DNA from: Cavia porcellus
Lineage: Eukaryota; Chordata; Mammalia; Rodentia; Caviidae
Assembly (NCBI RefSeq): GCF_034190915.1
Contig: NW_026947547.1
Span: 949,001 to 1,013,000, forward strand
DNA length: 64,000 nt
Reading direction: 5' to 3'
The translations under genes were made by a program, and so were the position numbers. Position 1 is the stretch's first letter. Each line of letters opens with the position of its first letter. This document shows positions 11,915 to 24,672 of the stretch, one piece after another. The notes under the pieces were generated by a model. It was not told the DNA's origin. It saw only the letters and a list, made by a program, of their open reading frames with translations, and searched no databases.

Positions 11915-13543
11915 ATTAATATTACTGGGTTATGGTTATGGTTAGGTTTAGGGTTACATTTGGCTTAGGGTTATTTTTAATGTTAGGGTTGTGTTAGTAT
12001 TAGGGATAGGGTTAGTGTTAGGGTTTGGTTAGGGTTAGGGTTAGGGTTAGGCTTAGCGTAATGGTTAGGGTTAGTGTTAGTGTTGGGTTATGGTTAGAGT
12101 TTAGGTTTAGGGTTAGGTTTAGGGTTGGTTTAGGGTTAGGCTTAGGGTTAGGGTTTGGTTTAGTGTTGGTTAGGGTTCGTTAGGGATAGGGTTATGGTTA
12201 GGCTTACAGTTAGGTTTAGATTAGGGTTCGGGTTAGGCTTAGGGTTAGGGTTTGGTTTAGTGTTGGTTAGGTTTCGTTAGGGATAGGGTTATGGTTAGGC
12301 TTACAGTTAGGTTTAGATTAGGGTTCGGGTTAGGCTTAGGGTTAGGGTTACGGTTGGGATTAGAGTTAAGGTTGGTTCGGGTTATGGTTAGGGTTAGGTT
12401 TATGGTCATCATTATGTTTAGGTGGTAGGGTTAGGGTTAGTGTTTGGGTCAGGGTTAGGGTTAGGGTTGGGTTCGTTTTCGGGTTAGGGTTAGGTTTAGG
12501 ATTTGGTTAGGTTTAGAATTAAGGTTGGGTTAGGGTTAGGGTTAGGGTTAGCGTTAAGGTTAGGGTTAACTTTTGGGTTAGGGTTAGATTAGTGTTAGGC
12601 TTAGAGTTAGGGTTAGGGTTACGTTTAGTGTTGGATTAGGTGTAAGTTTAGAGTTAGGGTTAGGGTTAGTGTTAGGGTTAGGGTTAGGTGTTAGGTTTAG
12701 AGTTAGGGTTAGGGTTGGGTTAGGGTTAGGCTTAGGGTTAGGGTTAGGTTTAGTGTTGGTTAGGGTTCGTTAGGGATAGGGTTATGGTTAGGTTTACAGT
12801 TAGGTTTAGATTAGGGTTCAGGTTAGGCTTAGGGTTAGGGTTATGGTTGGGATTAGAGTTAATGTTGGTTCAGGTTAGGGTTAGAGTTAGGTTTATGGTC
12901 ATCATTAGGTTTAGGTGTTAGGGTTAGGGTTAGTGTTTGGGTTAGGGTTAGGTATAGTGTTGGGTTCGGTTTTGGGTTGGAGTTAGGTTTAGGGTTGGGT
13001 TAGGTTTAGAATTAAGGTTGGGTTTGGGTTAGGGTTAGGGATAGCGTTAAGGTTATGGTTAACCTTAGGGTTAGGGTTAGATTATGGTTAAGCTTAGAGT
13101 AAGGGTTAGGGTTACGTTTAGTGTTGGATTAGGTGTAAGTTTAGAGTTAGTGTTATGGTTATGGTTATGGTTAGGGTTAGGGTTAGTGTTGGAGGTTTAG
13201 GGTAAAATTTAGGGTTAGGGCTCAGGTTAGGTGTAGTGTTCGGTTTAGGGTTAGTGTTAGGTTAGGTTTAGGTTTAGGGTTAGGGCTAGGGTTATGATTA
13301 ATGTTGGGTTAGATTTAGGGTTAGGGTTAGCCTTTGGGTTAGTGTTAGGTAAGCGTGAGTGTTAAGTTAGGATTAGGATTGGGTTAGAGTTAGTGTGAGA
13401 ATTAGGGTTAGGGTTAGCGTGAGAATCAGTGTAAGGTTCAGGGTTAGGGCTAGCCGTAGAGTTAGGCTTAGGTTTAGGTTTAGGGTTAGGGTTGTGTTAT
13501 GGTTAGGTTTAGAGTTAGGGTTAGGGTTAGGGTTCGGGCTAGG
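11915..13543 (+). repeat. Short A unit (1.63 kb) with nested duplications
   Basis: Collinear with 4688-6286. It has the 97 bp tandem doubling at 12,154/12,251 and two tcatcatta segments at 12,406 and 12,899 (493 bp apart). Together with the preceding unit it repeats the full-then-short pair seen at 2414-6286, giving a two-unit super-repeat of about 3.9 kb (3,873 and 3,904 bp). Confidence 0.8.
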
Positions 13544-15533
13544 ATTAATATTATTGGGTTATGATTATGGTTAGTGTTAGGGTTACGTTTGCCTTAAGGT
13601 TAGGTTTAGGGTTAAGGTTGTGTTAGTATTAGAGATAGGGTTAGTTGTAGTGTCTGGTTAGGGTTAGGGTTATGGTTAGGGTTAGGGTTAGCGTTGGGTT
13701 AGGGTTAGGGTCAGGGTTAGGGTTAGTGTTAGGGTTAGGGTTAGGGGTTAGGGTTAGTGTTAGGGTTAGGGTTGAGTTAGGGTTAACCTTAGGTTTAGGG
13801 TTAGGTTTAGTGATGGTTAGGGTTGGTTAGGGTTAGGTTTAGCATTAGGCTTAGGGTTAGGGTAAGGCCTAGATTTAGGGTTACGGTTTGGGTTAGTGTT
13901 ATGGTTAGGGTTGGTTTAGGGTAAGTGTTAGGGTTTGGGTTAGGGTTCGAGTTAGGGTTACGATTAGGAGTTAGGTTTACGGTTTGGGTTAGGGTTCGAG
14001 TTAGGGTTATGATTAGCAGTTAAGGTTAGGGCTAGGGTTTGCTTAGGGTTAGGGTTAGGGTCAGGGTTAGCGTTAGGCTTAGAGCTAGGTTTAGGATTAG
14101 AGATAGGATTAGGTTTAGTGTTACTGTTAGGGTTAGGGTTGGGTTAGGTTTTATTGTTTGGGTTAGGGTTAGTGTTAGGCTTTGGGTTAGGGTCAGGTTT
14201 AGGATTAGGGTTAGCGTTGGGTTAGGGTTAGGGTCAGGGTTAGGGTTAGTGTTAGGGTTAGGGTACTCTTATCATTAGGGTTATGGTTATGGTTAGGGTT
14301 AGGGTTCGTGTTAGTTTAGTTTCAGGGTTAGGGTTAGGGTTGCTGTTGGGGTTGTGGTTCAGGTTGGGGTTGGGGTTGGTTTTGGGTTTAAGTTTAGGGT
14401 TAGGTTTAGGGTTATGGTTATGGTTAGGGTAGGGTTAGGGTTAGGGATAGCGTTAGGGTTGGGTTAGTGTTAGGCTTAGGGATAGGTTTAGGGTTAGGGT
14501 TCGGTTAGGGTTAGCCTTAGTGTTAGGGTTAGGTTTAGTGATGGTTAGGGTTGGTTAGTGGTAGGCTTAAGGTTAGGGTTACGGTTACATTTAGGTTAGG
14601 GTTAGGGTTAGGTTTAGGGTTTGGTTTAGTGTTGGTTAGGGTTCGTTAGGGATAGGGTTAGTGTTATGGTTACAGTTAGGTTTAAATTAGGGTTCAGGTT
14701 AGGCTTAGGGTTAGGGTTATGGTTGGGATTAGAGTTAAGGTTGGTTTCGGTTAGGGTTAGGGTTAGGTTTATGGTCATCATTAGGTTTAGGTGTTAGGGT
14801 TAGGGTTAGTGTTTGGGTTAGGGTTAGGTATAGGGTAGATTTCGGTTTTGGGTTAGGGTTAGGTTTAGGGTTGGGTTAGGTTTTGAATTAAGGTTGGGTT
14901 AGGGTTAGGGTTAGGGTTAGCATTAAGGTTAGGGTTAACGTTTGGGTTAGGGTTAGATTAGGGTTAGGCTTAGAGTTAGGATAAGGGTTACATTTAGTTA
15001 GTGTTGGATTAGGTGTAAGTTTAGAGTTAGTGTTACGGTTATGGTTAGGGATATTTTAAGGTTAGTGTTAGAGTTGTGTTTAGGCTTTGGGTCGGGGTAA
15101 GGGTTAGGGTTAGGGTTAGGGTTAGGGCTAGGGTTAGGGTTAGGCTTAGGGTTTGAGGGTTATTGTTAGTGTTGGAGGTTTAGGGTAAAATTTAGGGTTA
15201 GGGCTCAGGTTAGGTATAGCGTTCGGTTTAGGGTTAGGGTTAGGTTAGGTTTAGGTTTAGGGTTAGGGCTAGGGTTAGGATTAGTGTTGGGTTAGAGTTA
15301 GGGTTAGGGTTAGGGTTAGCCTTGGGGGTGGTGTTAGGGTGAGGGTGAGGGTTAGGTTAGGGTTAGGATTGAGTTAGAGTTAGGGTGAGAATTTGGGTTA
15401 GCGTTAGGGTGAGAATCAGAGTCAGTTTTAGGGTTAGGGCTAGCGTTAGAGTTAGGGTTAGGTTTAGGTTTAGGGTTAGGGTTGAGTTAGGTTTAGATTT
15501 AGAGTTAGGGTTATGGTTAGGGTTTGGGCTAGG
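13544..15533 (+). repeat. A unit, 1.99 kb, internally deleted
   Basis: The unit starts as a full one (ggcttagagctagg near 14,079, tactcttatcatta at 14,264). Near 14,600 it jumps from the ttacatttaggttaggg region directly to ggtttggtttagtgttgg, losing the gtaggaaacgag and cataaggg landmarks. That accounts for roughly 0.3 kb of its shorter length. Near 13,950-14,030 a gttcgagttaggg segment is also doubled. Confidence 0.75.
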
Positions 15534-16397
15534 ATTAATATTATTGGGTTATGGTTATGGTTAGGTTTAGGGTTACATTTGGCTTAGTGTTAGGTTTAGG
15601 GTTAGGGTTGTGTTAGTATTAGGGATAGGGTTAGTGTTAGGATTTGGTTAGGGTTAGGGTTAGGGTTAGGCTTAGCGTAAGGGTTAGGGTTAGGGTTAGT
15701 GTTGGGTTATGGTTAGAGTTTAGGTTTAGGGTTAGGGTTTAGGGTTGGTTTAGGGTTAGGCTTAGGGTTAGGGTTTGGTTTAGTGTTGGTTATGGTTCGT
15801 TAGGGATAGGGTTATGGTTAGGCTTACCGTTAGGTTTAGATTAGGGTTCGGCTTAGGCTTAGGGTTAGGTTTACGGTTGGGATTAGAGTTTATTTTGGTT
15901 CGGGTTATGGTTAGGGTTAGGTTTATGGTCATCATTATGTTTAGGTGTTAGGGTTAGGGTTAGTGTTTGGGTTAAGGTTAGGGTTAGGGTTGGGTTCGGT
16001 TTCGGGTTAGGGTTAGGTTTCGGGTTGGGTTAGGTTTAGAATTAAGGTTGGGTTAGGGTAAGGTTTAGGGTTAGCGTTAAGGTTAGGGTTAACTTTTGGG
16101 TTAGGGTTAGATTAGTGTTAGTCTTAGAGTTAGGGTTAGGGTTACGTTTAGTGTTGGATTAGGTGTAAGTTTAGAGTTAGGGTTAGGGTTAGGGTTAGGG
16201 TCAGGGTTAGAGTTAGGCTTAGAGCTAGGGTTAGGATGAGAGATAGGATTAGGTTTAGTGTTATTGTTAGGTTTAGGGTTGGGTTAGGTTTTATTGTTTA
16301 GATTAGGGTTAGGGTTAGGCTTTGGGTTAGGGTCAGGGTTTGTGTTAGGTTTAGTGTTGGGTTAGGGTTAGGGTCAGTGTTAGGGTTAGTGTTAGGT

Positions 16398-16432
<35 letters not shown>

Positions 16433-18929
16433 GGTTGAGTTAGGGTTAACATTAGGGTTAGGGTTAGGTTTAGTGACGGTTAGGGTTGGTTAGGGTTAGG
16501 GTTAGCATTAGGCTTAGGATTAGGGTAAGGCTTAGGATTAGGGTTACTGTTTGGGTTAGTGTTAGGGTAAGGGTAGGTTTAGGGTAAGTGTTAGGGTTAG
16601 GTTTAAGGTTCTATTTAGGGTTACGATTAGGGTTTAGGTTTAGGGTTAGGGTTAGGGTCCTGGTTAGCGTTAGGCTTAGAGCTAGGGTTAGGATTAGAGA
16701 TAGGAGTAGGTTTAGTGTTAGTGTTAGGGTTATGGTTGGGTTAGATTTTATTGTTTGGGTTAGGGTTAGGGTTAGGCTTTTGGTTAGGTTCAGGGTTAAG
16801 ATTAGGGTTAGCATTGGGTTAGGGTTAGGGTCATGGTCAGGGTTAGTGTTAGGTTTCGTGTACTCATCATTAGGGTTATAGTTACGGTTAGGTTTAGGGT
16901 TCGTGTTGGGTTAGGTTTAGGGTTAGTGTTTGGGTTGGGTTAGGGTTGCTGTTGGGTTTGTGGTTCCGGTTGGGCTTTGGGATTGGGTTTGGCTTTAAGG
17001 TTAGGGTTAGGTTTAGGGTTAGGTTTAGGATAGGGTTAGGGTTAGGGATAGGGTTAGGGTTGCGTTAGTGTTAGGGTTAAGGATAGGTTTAGGGTTGGGT
17101 TAGTGTAGGGTTTGCGGTTGTGTTTTGGTTTGGGGTTGGCGCTCGGGTTTTGGTTAGGATAAGTGCTAGGGTTAGGGTTAGGGTTAGGATTAGGGTTAGG
17201 TTTGGTTAGGGTTGGTTAGGCTTAGTGCTAGGGTAGGGTTAGCATTAGGCTTAGGGTTAGGGTAAATCTTAGGGTTAGGGTTACAGTTTGTGTTAGTGTT
17301 AGGTTTAGGGTTGTGTTAGGGTAAGTGTTAGGGTTAGTTTTAGGGTTTTGGTTAGGGTTAGGATTAGGGGTTAGTGTTAGGGTTAGGTTTAGGGCTGGGT
17401 TAGGGTAAGTGTTAGGGTTAGGGTTAGGGTTCGGGTTAGGTTTAGGGGTAAGGGTTATGGTTAGCATTAGGCTTAGAGCTAGGGTTAGGATTAGATATAG
17501 GATTAGGTTTAGTGTTAGTGTTCGGGTTAGTGTCGGGTTAGGTTTTATTGTTTGGTTTAGGGTTAGGTTTAGGCTTTGGTTTAGGGTCAGGGTTAGGGTT
17601 AGGGTTAGCGTTGCGGTAGGGTTAGGTTCAGGGTTAGGGTTAGTGTTAGGTTTAGGTTTAGGGGTTAGGGTTAGGGTTAGGGTTAGGGTTGGGTTAGGGT
17701 TACGTTTAGTGATGGTTAGGGTTGGTTAGGGGTAGGCTTAAAGTTAGGGTTACGTTTACATTTAGGTTTAGGTTAGGTTTAGGGTTAGGTTGAGGTTTTG
17801 GTTTAGGTTTAGTTTTAGGGTTAGAGTTTGGGTTATGGTAGGAATAGAGTTAAGGTTGGGTTGGGTTAGGGCTAGGGTTAAGTTTATGGTTAGTATTAGG
17901 TTTAGGTGTTAGGGTTAGTGTTAGGGTTTGGGTTAGGGTTAGGTATAGGGTTTGGTTAGGTTTAGGGATAGGGTTAGGCTTACCTTAAGGGTTAGGTTTA
18001 AGTTTAGTGTTAGAGTTAGGGTGAGGGTTTACGGTTGGGTTTAGGGTTAGGGTTAGTGTTAGGGTTAGGGTTAGGTGTTAGGTTTAGAGTTAGGGTTAGG
18101 GTTAGGTTAGGGTTAGGTTTAGGGTTAGGGCTAGGTTTAGTGTTGTTTAGGGTTCGTTAGGGATAGGGTTATGGTTAGGCTTACAGTTAGGTTTAGATTA
18201 GGGTTCAGGTTAGGCTTAGGGTTAGGATTATGGTTGGGATTAGAATTAAGGTTGGTTCAGGTTAGGGTTAGAGTTAGGTTTTGGTCATCATTAGGTTTAG
18301 GTGTTAGGGTTAGGGTTAGTGTTTGGGTTAGGGTTAGGTATAGGGTTGGCTTCGGTTTTGGGTTAGGGTTAGGGTTAGGGTTGGGTTAGGTTTAGAATTA
18401 AGGTTGGGTTTCGGTTAGGGTTAGGGATAGCGTTAAGGTTAGGGTTAACGTTTGGGTTAGGGTTAGATTAGGGTTAGGCTTAGAGTAAGGGTTAGGTTTA
18501 CGTTTAGTGTTGGATTAGGTGTAAGTTTAGAGTTAGTGTTATGGTTATGGTTAGGGTTAGGGTTAGGGTTTGTGTTGGAGGTTTAGGGTAATATTTAGGG
18601 TTAGGGCTCAGGTTAGGTGTAGTGTTCGGTTTACGGTTAGGGTTAGGTTAGGTTTAGGTTTAGGGTTAGGGCTAGGGTTAGGTTTAGTTTTGGGTTAGAT
18701 TTAGGGTTATGGTTAGCCTTGGGGTTAGTGTTAGGTAAGGGTGAAGGTTAGGTTAGGATTAGGATTGGGTTAGAGTTAGGGTGAGAATTAGGGTTAGGGT
18801 TAGCGTGAGAATCAGGGTCAGGTTCAGGGTTAGGGCTAGCGTTAGAGTTAGGGTTAGGTTTAGGTTTAGGGTTAGGGTTGTGTTATGGTTAGGTTTAGAG
18901 TTAGGGTTAGGGTTAGGGTTCGGGCTAGG
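15534..18929 (+). repeat. Long A unit, 3.40 kb, triple-block form
   Basis: The unit contains three copies of the ggcttagagctagg landmark (near 16,215, 16,675 and 17,468) instead of one. It also carries a special segment with gcggttgtgttttgg at about 17,114. The first 0.6 kb follows the short-unit path. The late landmark here is aggaatagag (near 17,838) rather than gtaggaaacgag, so its right half belongs to a different A lineage from the units at 1-14 kb. The same long architecture recurs at 21,198 and 24,673. Confidence 0.78.
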
Positions 18930-21197
18930 ATTAATATTATTGGGTTATGGTTATGGTTAGGGTTAGGGTTACGTTTGGCTTAGGGTTAGGTTTAGGGTTA
19001 GGGTTGTGTTAGTTTTAGGGATAGGGTTAGTGTTAGGGTTTGGTTAGGGTTAGGGTTATGGTTAGGGTTAGGGTTAGTGTTGGGTTAGGGTTAGGGTCAG
19101 CGTTAGGGTTAGTGTTAGGGTTAGGGTTAGGGGTTAGGGTTAGTGTTAGGGTTAGGGTTGAGTTAGGGTTAACCTTAGGTTTAGGGTTAGGTTTAGTGAT
19201 GTTTAGGGTTGGTTAGGGTTACGGTTAGCATTAGGCTTAGGGTTAGGGTAGGGCTTAGGGTTAGGGTTACGTTTTGGGTTAGTGTTATTGTTAGGGTTAG
19301 AGTAAGTGTTAGGGTTAGGGTTAGGGTTCGAGTTAGGGTTACAATTAGGGGTTAGGGTTAGGGTTAGGGTTAGGGTTTGCTTAGGGTTAGGGTTAGGGTC
19401 AGGGTTAGCGTTAGGCTTAGAGCTAGGGTTAGGATTAGAGATAGGATTAGGTTTAGTGTTACTGTTAGGGTTAGGTTTGGGTTAGGTTTTATTGTTTGGG
19501 TTAGGGTTAGGGTTAGGCTTTGGGTTAGGGTCATGGTTAGGATTAGGGTTAGGTTGGGTTAGGGTTAGGGTCAGGGTTAAGGTTAGTGTTAGGGTTAGGG
19601 TACTTTTATCATTAGGGTTATGGTTATGGTTCGTGTTAGGGTTCGTGTTGGGTTAGGTTTAGGGTTAGGGTTAGGGTTGGGTTAGGGTTGCTGTTGGGGT
19701 TGTGGTTCAGGTTGGGGTTGGGGTTGGGTTTGGGTTTAATTATAGGGTTAGGTTTAGTGTTATGGTTAGGGTTAGGGTAGGGTTAGGGTTAGGGATAGGG
19801 TTAGGGTTGGGTTAGTGTTACGGTTAGGGATAGGTTTAGGGTTAGGGTTCGGTTAGGGTTAGCCTTAGTGTTAGGGTTAGGTTTAGTGATGGTTAGGGTT
19901 GGTTAGTGGTAGGCTTAATGTTAGGGTTACGGTTACAATTAGGTTTAGGTTAAGGTTAGGGTAGGTTGAGGTTTAGGTTTAGGTTTAGTTTTAGGGTTAG
20001 AGTTTGGGTTAGGGTAGGAAACGAGTTAAGGTTGGGTTGGGTTAGGGATAGGGTTAAGTTTATGGTTAGCATTAGGTTTAGGTGTTAGGGTTAGTGTTAG
20101 GGTTTGGGTTAGGGTTAGGTATAGGTTTGGGTTAGGTTTAGGGTTAGGGTTAGGCTTAGCATAAAGGTTAGAGTTAGGTTTAAGGTTAGAGTTAGGGTGA
20201 GGGTTTAGGGTTGGGTTTAGGTTTAGGGTTAGTGTTATGGTTAGGGTTAGGTGTTAGGTTTAGAGTTAGGGTTAGTGTTGGGTTACGGTTAGGCTTAGGC
20301 TTAGGGTTTGGTTTAGTGTTGGTTAGGGTTCGTTAGGGATAGGGTTAGTGTTATGGTTACAGTTAGGTTTAAATTAGGGTTCAGGTTAGGCTTAGGGTTA
20401 GGGTTATGGTTGAGATTAGAGTTAAGGTTGGTTTCGGTTAGAGTTAGGGTTAGGTTTACGGTCATCATTAGGTTTAGGTGTTTGGGTTAGGGTTAGGTAT
20501 ACTGTAGATTTCGGTTTTGGGTTAGGGTTAGGTTTAGGGTTGGGTTAGGTTTTGAATTAAGGTTGGGTTAGGGTTAGGGTTAGGGTTAGCGTTAAGGTTA
20601 GGGTTAACGTTTGGGTTAGGGTTAGATTAGGGTTAGGCTTAGAGTTAGGATAAGGGTTACATTTAGTGTTGGATTAGGTGTAAGTTTAGAGTTAGTGTTA
20701 CGGTTATGGTTAGGGTATTTTAAGGTTAGGGTTAGAGTTGTGTTTAGGCTTTGGGTGGGGGTAAGGGTTAGGGTTAGGGTTAGGTTTAGGGCTAGGGTAA
20801 GGGTTAGGCTTAGGGTTTGAGGGTTAGTGTTAGTGTTGGAGGTTTAGGGTAAAATTTAGGGTTAGGGCTCAGGTTAGGTGTAGCGTTCGGTTTAGGGTTA
20901 AGGTTAGGTTAGGTTTAGGTTTAGGGTTAGGGCTAGGGTTAGGATTAGTGTTGAGTTAGAGTTAGGGTTAGGGTTAGGGTTAGCCTTGGAGGTGGTGTTA
21001 GGGTGAGGGTGAGGGTTAGGTTAGGGTTAGGATTGAGTTAGAGTTAGGGTGAGAATTTGGGTTAGTGTTAGGGTGAGAATCAGAGTCAGTTTTAGGGTTA
21101 GGGCTAGCGTTAGAGTTAGGGTTAGGTTTAGGTTTAGGGTTAGGGTTGAGTTAGGTTTAGATTTAGAGTTAGAGTTAGGGTTAGGGTTTGGGCTAGG
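18930..21197 (+). repeat. A unit, canonical 2.27 kb
   Basis: A full-length unit of the gtaggaaacgag lineage (near 20,015), with tacttttatcatta at 19,601 and tcatcatta near 20,462. It lies between two long units, so the array alternates lineages rather than being a simple tandem of one kind. Small private losses occur near 20,480 and 20,720. Confidence 0.83.
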
Positions 21198-24100
21198 ATT
21201 AATATTATTGGGTTATGGTTATGGTTAGGTTTAGGGTTACATTTGGCTTAGGGTTAGGTTTAGGGTTAGGGTTGTGTTAGTATTAGGGATAGGGTTAGTG
21301 TTAGGGTTTGGTTAGGGTTAGGGTTAGGGTTAGGCTTAGCGTAAGGGTTAGGGTTAGGGTTAGTGTTGGGTTATGGTTAGAGTTTAGGTTTAGGGTTAGG
21401 GTTTAGGGTTGGTTTAGGGTTAGGCTTAGGCTTAGGGTTTGGTTTAGTGTTGGTTAGGGTTCGTTAGGGATAGGGTTATTGTTAGGCTTACAGTTAGGTT
21501 TAGATAAGGTTCGGGTTAGGCTTAGGGTTAGGGTTTGGTTTAGTGTTGGTTAGGGTTCGTTAGGGATAGGGTTATGGTTAGGCTTACAGTTAGGTTTAGA
21601 TTAGGGTTCGGGTTAGGCTTTGGGTTAGGGTTACGGTTGGGATTAGAGTTAAGTTTGGTTCGGGTTATGGTTAAGGTTAGGTTTATGGTCATCATTATGT
21701 TTAGTTGTTAGGGTTAGTGTTAGTGTTTGGGTCAGGGTTAGGGTTAGGGTTGGGTTCGGTTTCGGGTTAGGGTTAGGTTTAGGGTTGGGTTAGGTTTAGA
21801 ATTAAGGTTGGGTTAGGGTTAGGGTTAGGGTTAGCGTTAAGGTTAGGGTTAACTTTTGGGTTAGGGTTAGATTAGTGTTAGGCTTACAGTTAGGGTTAGG
21901 GTTAGGTTTAGTGTTGGATAGGTGTAAGTTTAGAGTTAGGGTTAAGGTTAGTGTTAGGGTTAGGGTTAGGTGTTAGGTTTAGAGTTAAGGTTAGGGTTGG
22001 GTTAGGGTTAGGCTTAGGGTTAGGGTTTGGTTTAGTGTTGGTTAGGGTTCGTTAGGGATAGGGTTATGGTTAGGCTTACAGTTAGGTTTAGATTAGGGTT
22101 CGGGTTAGGCTTTGGGTTAGGTTTACGGTTGGGATTAGAGTTTAGGTTGATTCGGGTTATGGTTAAGGTTAGGTTTATGGTCATCATTATGTTTAGGTGT
22201 TAGGGTTAGGGTTAGTGTTTGGGTTAGGGTTACGGTTAGGGTTGGGTTCGGTTTCGGGTTAGGGTTAGGTTTAGGGTTGGGTTAGGTTTAGAATTAAGGT
22301 TGGGTTAGGGTTAGGGTTAGGGTTAGCGTTAAGGTTAGGGTTAACTTTTGGGTTAGGGTTAGATTAGTGTTAGTCTTAGAGTTAGGGTTAGGGTTACGTT
22401 TAGTGTTGGATTAGGTGTAAGTTTAGAGTTAGGGTTAGGGTTAGGGTTAGGGTTAGGGTTAGGGTCAGGGTTAGCGTTTGGCTTAGAGCTAGGGTTAGGA
22501 TGAGAGATAGGATTAGGTTTAGTGTTATTGTTAGGTTTAGGGTTGGGTTAGGTTTTATTGTTTAGGTTAGGGTTAGGGTTAGGCTTTGGGTTAGGTTCAG
22601 GGTTAGGGTTAGGTTTAGTGTTGGGTTAGAGTTAGGGTCAGGCTTAGGGTTAGTGTTAGGGTTAGGGTTAGGGGTTAGGGTTAGGGTTAGGGTTAGGTTT
22701 GAGTTAGGGTTAACCTTAGGGTTAGGGTTAGGTTTAGTGACGGTTAGGGTTGGTTAGGGTTAGGGTTAGCATTAGGCTTAGGGTTAGGGTAAGGCTTAGG
22801 ATTAGGGTTACTGTTTGGGTTAGTGTTAGTGTTAGGGTTGGTTTAGGGTAAGTGTTAGGGTTAGGTTTAAGGTTCGAGTTAGGGTTACGTTTAGGGTTTA
22901 GGTTTAGGGTTAGGGTTAGGTTTGGGTTAGGGTTAGGGTCAGGGTTAGCTTTAGGCTTAGAGCTAGGGTTAGGATTAGAGATAGGATTAGGTTTAGTGTT
23001 AGTGTTAGGGTTAGGGTTGGGTTAGGTTTTATTGTTTGGGTTAGGGTTAGGGTTAGGCTTTGGGTTAGGTTCAGGGTTAAGATTAGGGTTAGCGTTGGGT
23101 TAGGGTTAGGGTCACGGTCAGGGTTAGTGTTAGGGTTCGGGTACTCTTATCATTAGGTTTATGGTTATGGTTAGGGTTAGGGTTCATGTTGGGTTAGGTT
23201 TAGGGTTAGTGTTTGGGTTGGGTTAGGGTTGCTGTTGGGGTTGTGGTTCCGGTTGGGGTTTAGGATTGGGTTTGGCTTTATGGTTAGGGTTAGGTTTAGG
23301 GTTAGGTTTAGGGTAGGGTTAGGGTTAGGGATAGGGTTAGGGTTGCGTTAGTGTTAGGGTTAAGGATAGGTTTAGGGTTGGGTTAGTGTAGTGTTTGCGG
23401 TTGTGTTTTGGTTTCGGGTTGGCGCTCGGGTTTGGTTAGGGTAAGTGCTAGGGTTAGGGTTAGGGTTAGGGTTAGGGTTAGGGTTAGGTTTGGTTAGGGT
23501 TGGTTAGGCTTAGTGCTAGGGTAGGGTTAGCATTAGGCTTAGGGTTAGGGTAAGGCTTAGGGTTAGGGTTACTGTTTGTGTTAGTGTTAGGTTTAGGGTT
23601 GTGTTAGGGTAAGTGTTAGGGTTAGTTTTAGGGTTCGGGTTAGGGTTAGGATTAGGGGTTAGGGTTAGGGTTAGGGTTAGGGTTGGGTTAGGGTAAGTTT
23701 TAGGGTTAGGGTTAGGGTTAGGGTTCGGGTTAGGGTTAGGTTTAGGGGTCAGGGTTAGGGTTAGCATTAGGCTTAGAGCTAGAGTTAGGATTAGAGATAG
23801 GATTAGGTTTAGTGTTAGTGTTAGGGTTAGGGTTGGTTTAGGTTTTATTGTTTGGTTTAGGGTTAGGTTTATGCTTTGGTTTAGGGTCAGGGTTAGGGTT
23901 AGGGTTAGCGTTGGGGTAGGGTTAGGTTCAGGGTTAGGGTTAGTGTTAGGTTTAGGTTTAGAGGTTAGGGTTAGGGTTAGGGTTGGGTTAGGGTTATGTT
24001 TAGTGATGGTTAGGGTTGGTTAGTGGTAGGCTTAAAGTTAGGGTTATGGTTACATTTAGGTTTAGGTTAGGTTTAGGGTTAGGTTTAGGTTTTGGTTTAG

Positions 24101-24672
24101 GTTTAGTTTTAGGGTTAGAGTTTGGGTTAGGGTAGGAATAGAGTTAAGGTTGGGTTGGGTTAGGGCTAGGGTTAAGTTTATGGTTAGTATTAGGTTTAGG
24201 TGTTAGGGTTAGTGTTAGGTTTTGGGTTAGGGTTAGGTATAGGGTTTGGTTAGGTTTAGGGTTAGGGTTATGCTTAGCATAAGGGTTAGTTTTAAGTTTA
24301 GTGTTAGAGTTAGTGTGAGGGTTTAGGGTTGGGGTTAGGGTTAGGGTTAGTGTTAGGTTTAGGGTTAGGTGTTAGGTTTAGAGTTAGGGTTAGTGTTTAG
24401 TTAGGGTTAGGGTTAGGGTAAGGTTTAGGGTTAGAGTTATGGTTAGGGTTAGGGTTAGCCTTGGGGGTGGTGTTAGGGTGAGGGTGAGGGTTAGGTTAGG
24501 GTTAGGATTGAGTTAGAGTTAGGGTGAGAATTTGGGTTAGCGTTAGGGTGAGAATCAGAGTCAGTTTTAGGGTTAGGGCTAGCGTTAGAGTTAGGGTTAG
24601 GTTTAGGTTTAGGGTTAGGGTTGAGTTAGGTTTAGATTTAGAGTTAGAGTTAGGGTTAGGGTTTGGGCTAGG
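21198..24672 (+). repeat. Long A unit, 3.48 kb, first copy of a tandem pair
   Basis: Order: short-unit path with the 97 bp doubling (21,438/21,534), two tcatcatta segments 492 bp apart (21,689/22,181), a perfect six-hexamer run at 22,429-22,464, then three ggcttagagctagg blocks (near 22,484, 22,960 and 23,770), the gcggttgtgttttgg segment at 23,397, and aggaatagag near 24,132. Near 24,385-24,445 it jumps to agccttgggggtgg, deleting the tcatcatta-to-ggctcagg part that the next copy keeps. Confidence 0.82.
22429..22464 (+). repeat. Perfect (TTAGGG)6 run
   Basis: Six uninterrupted hexamers at the same module junction as the seven-hexamer run at 25,904. The junction at about 16,180 in the earlier long unit has a shorter clean stretch, so this site varies in hexamer number among copies. 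Confidence 0.88.

Noticed and set aside
16900..17170. Possible promoter or CpG-island-like TERRA start near the GC-richer gcggttgtg/ggcgctcggg segment
   Set aside because: The segment holds only a handful of CG dinucleotides and lacks any recognisable core promoter. It is just a more substituted stretch of hexamers.
17409..17729. 106-codon + strand frame overlapping a - strand frame ending at 17,467
   Set aside because: Frames open on both strands over the same hexamers are expected for TTAGGG DNA and show no codon bias or start signal.
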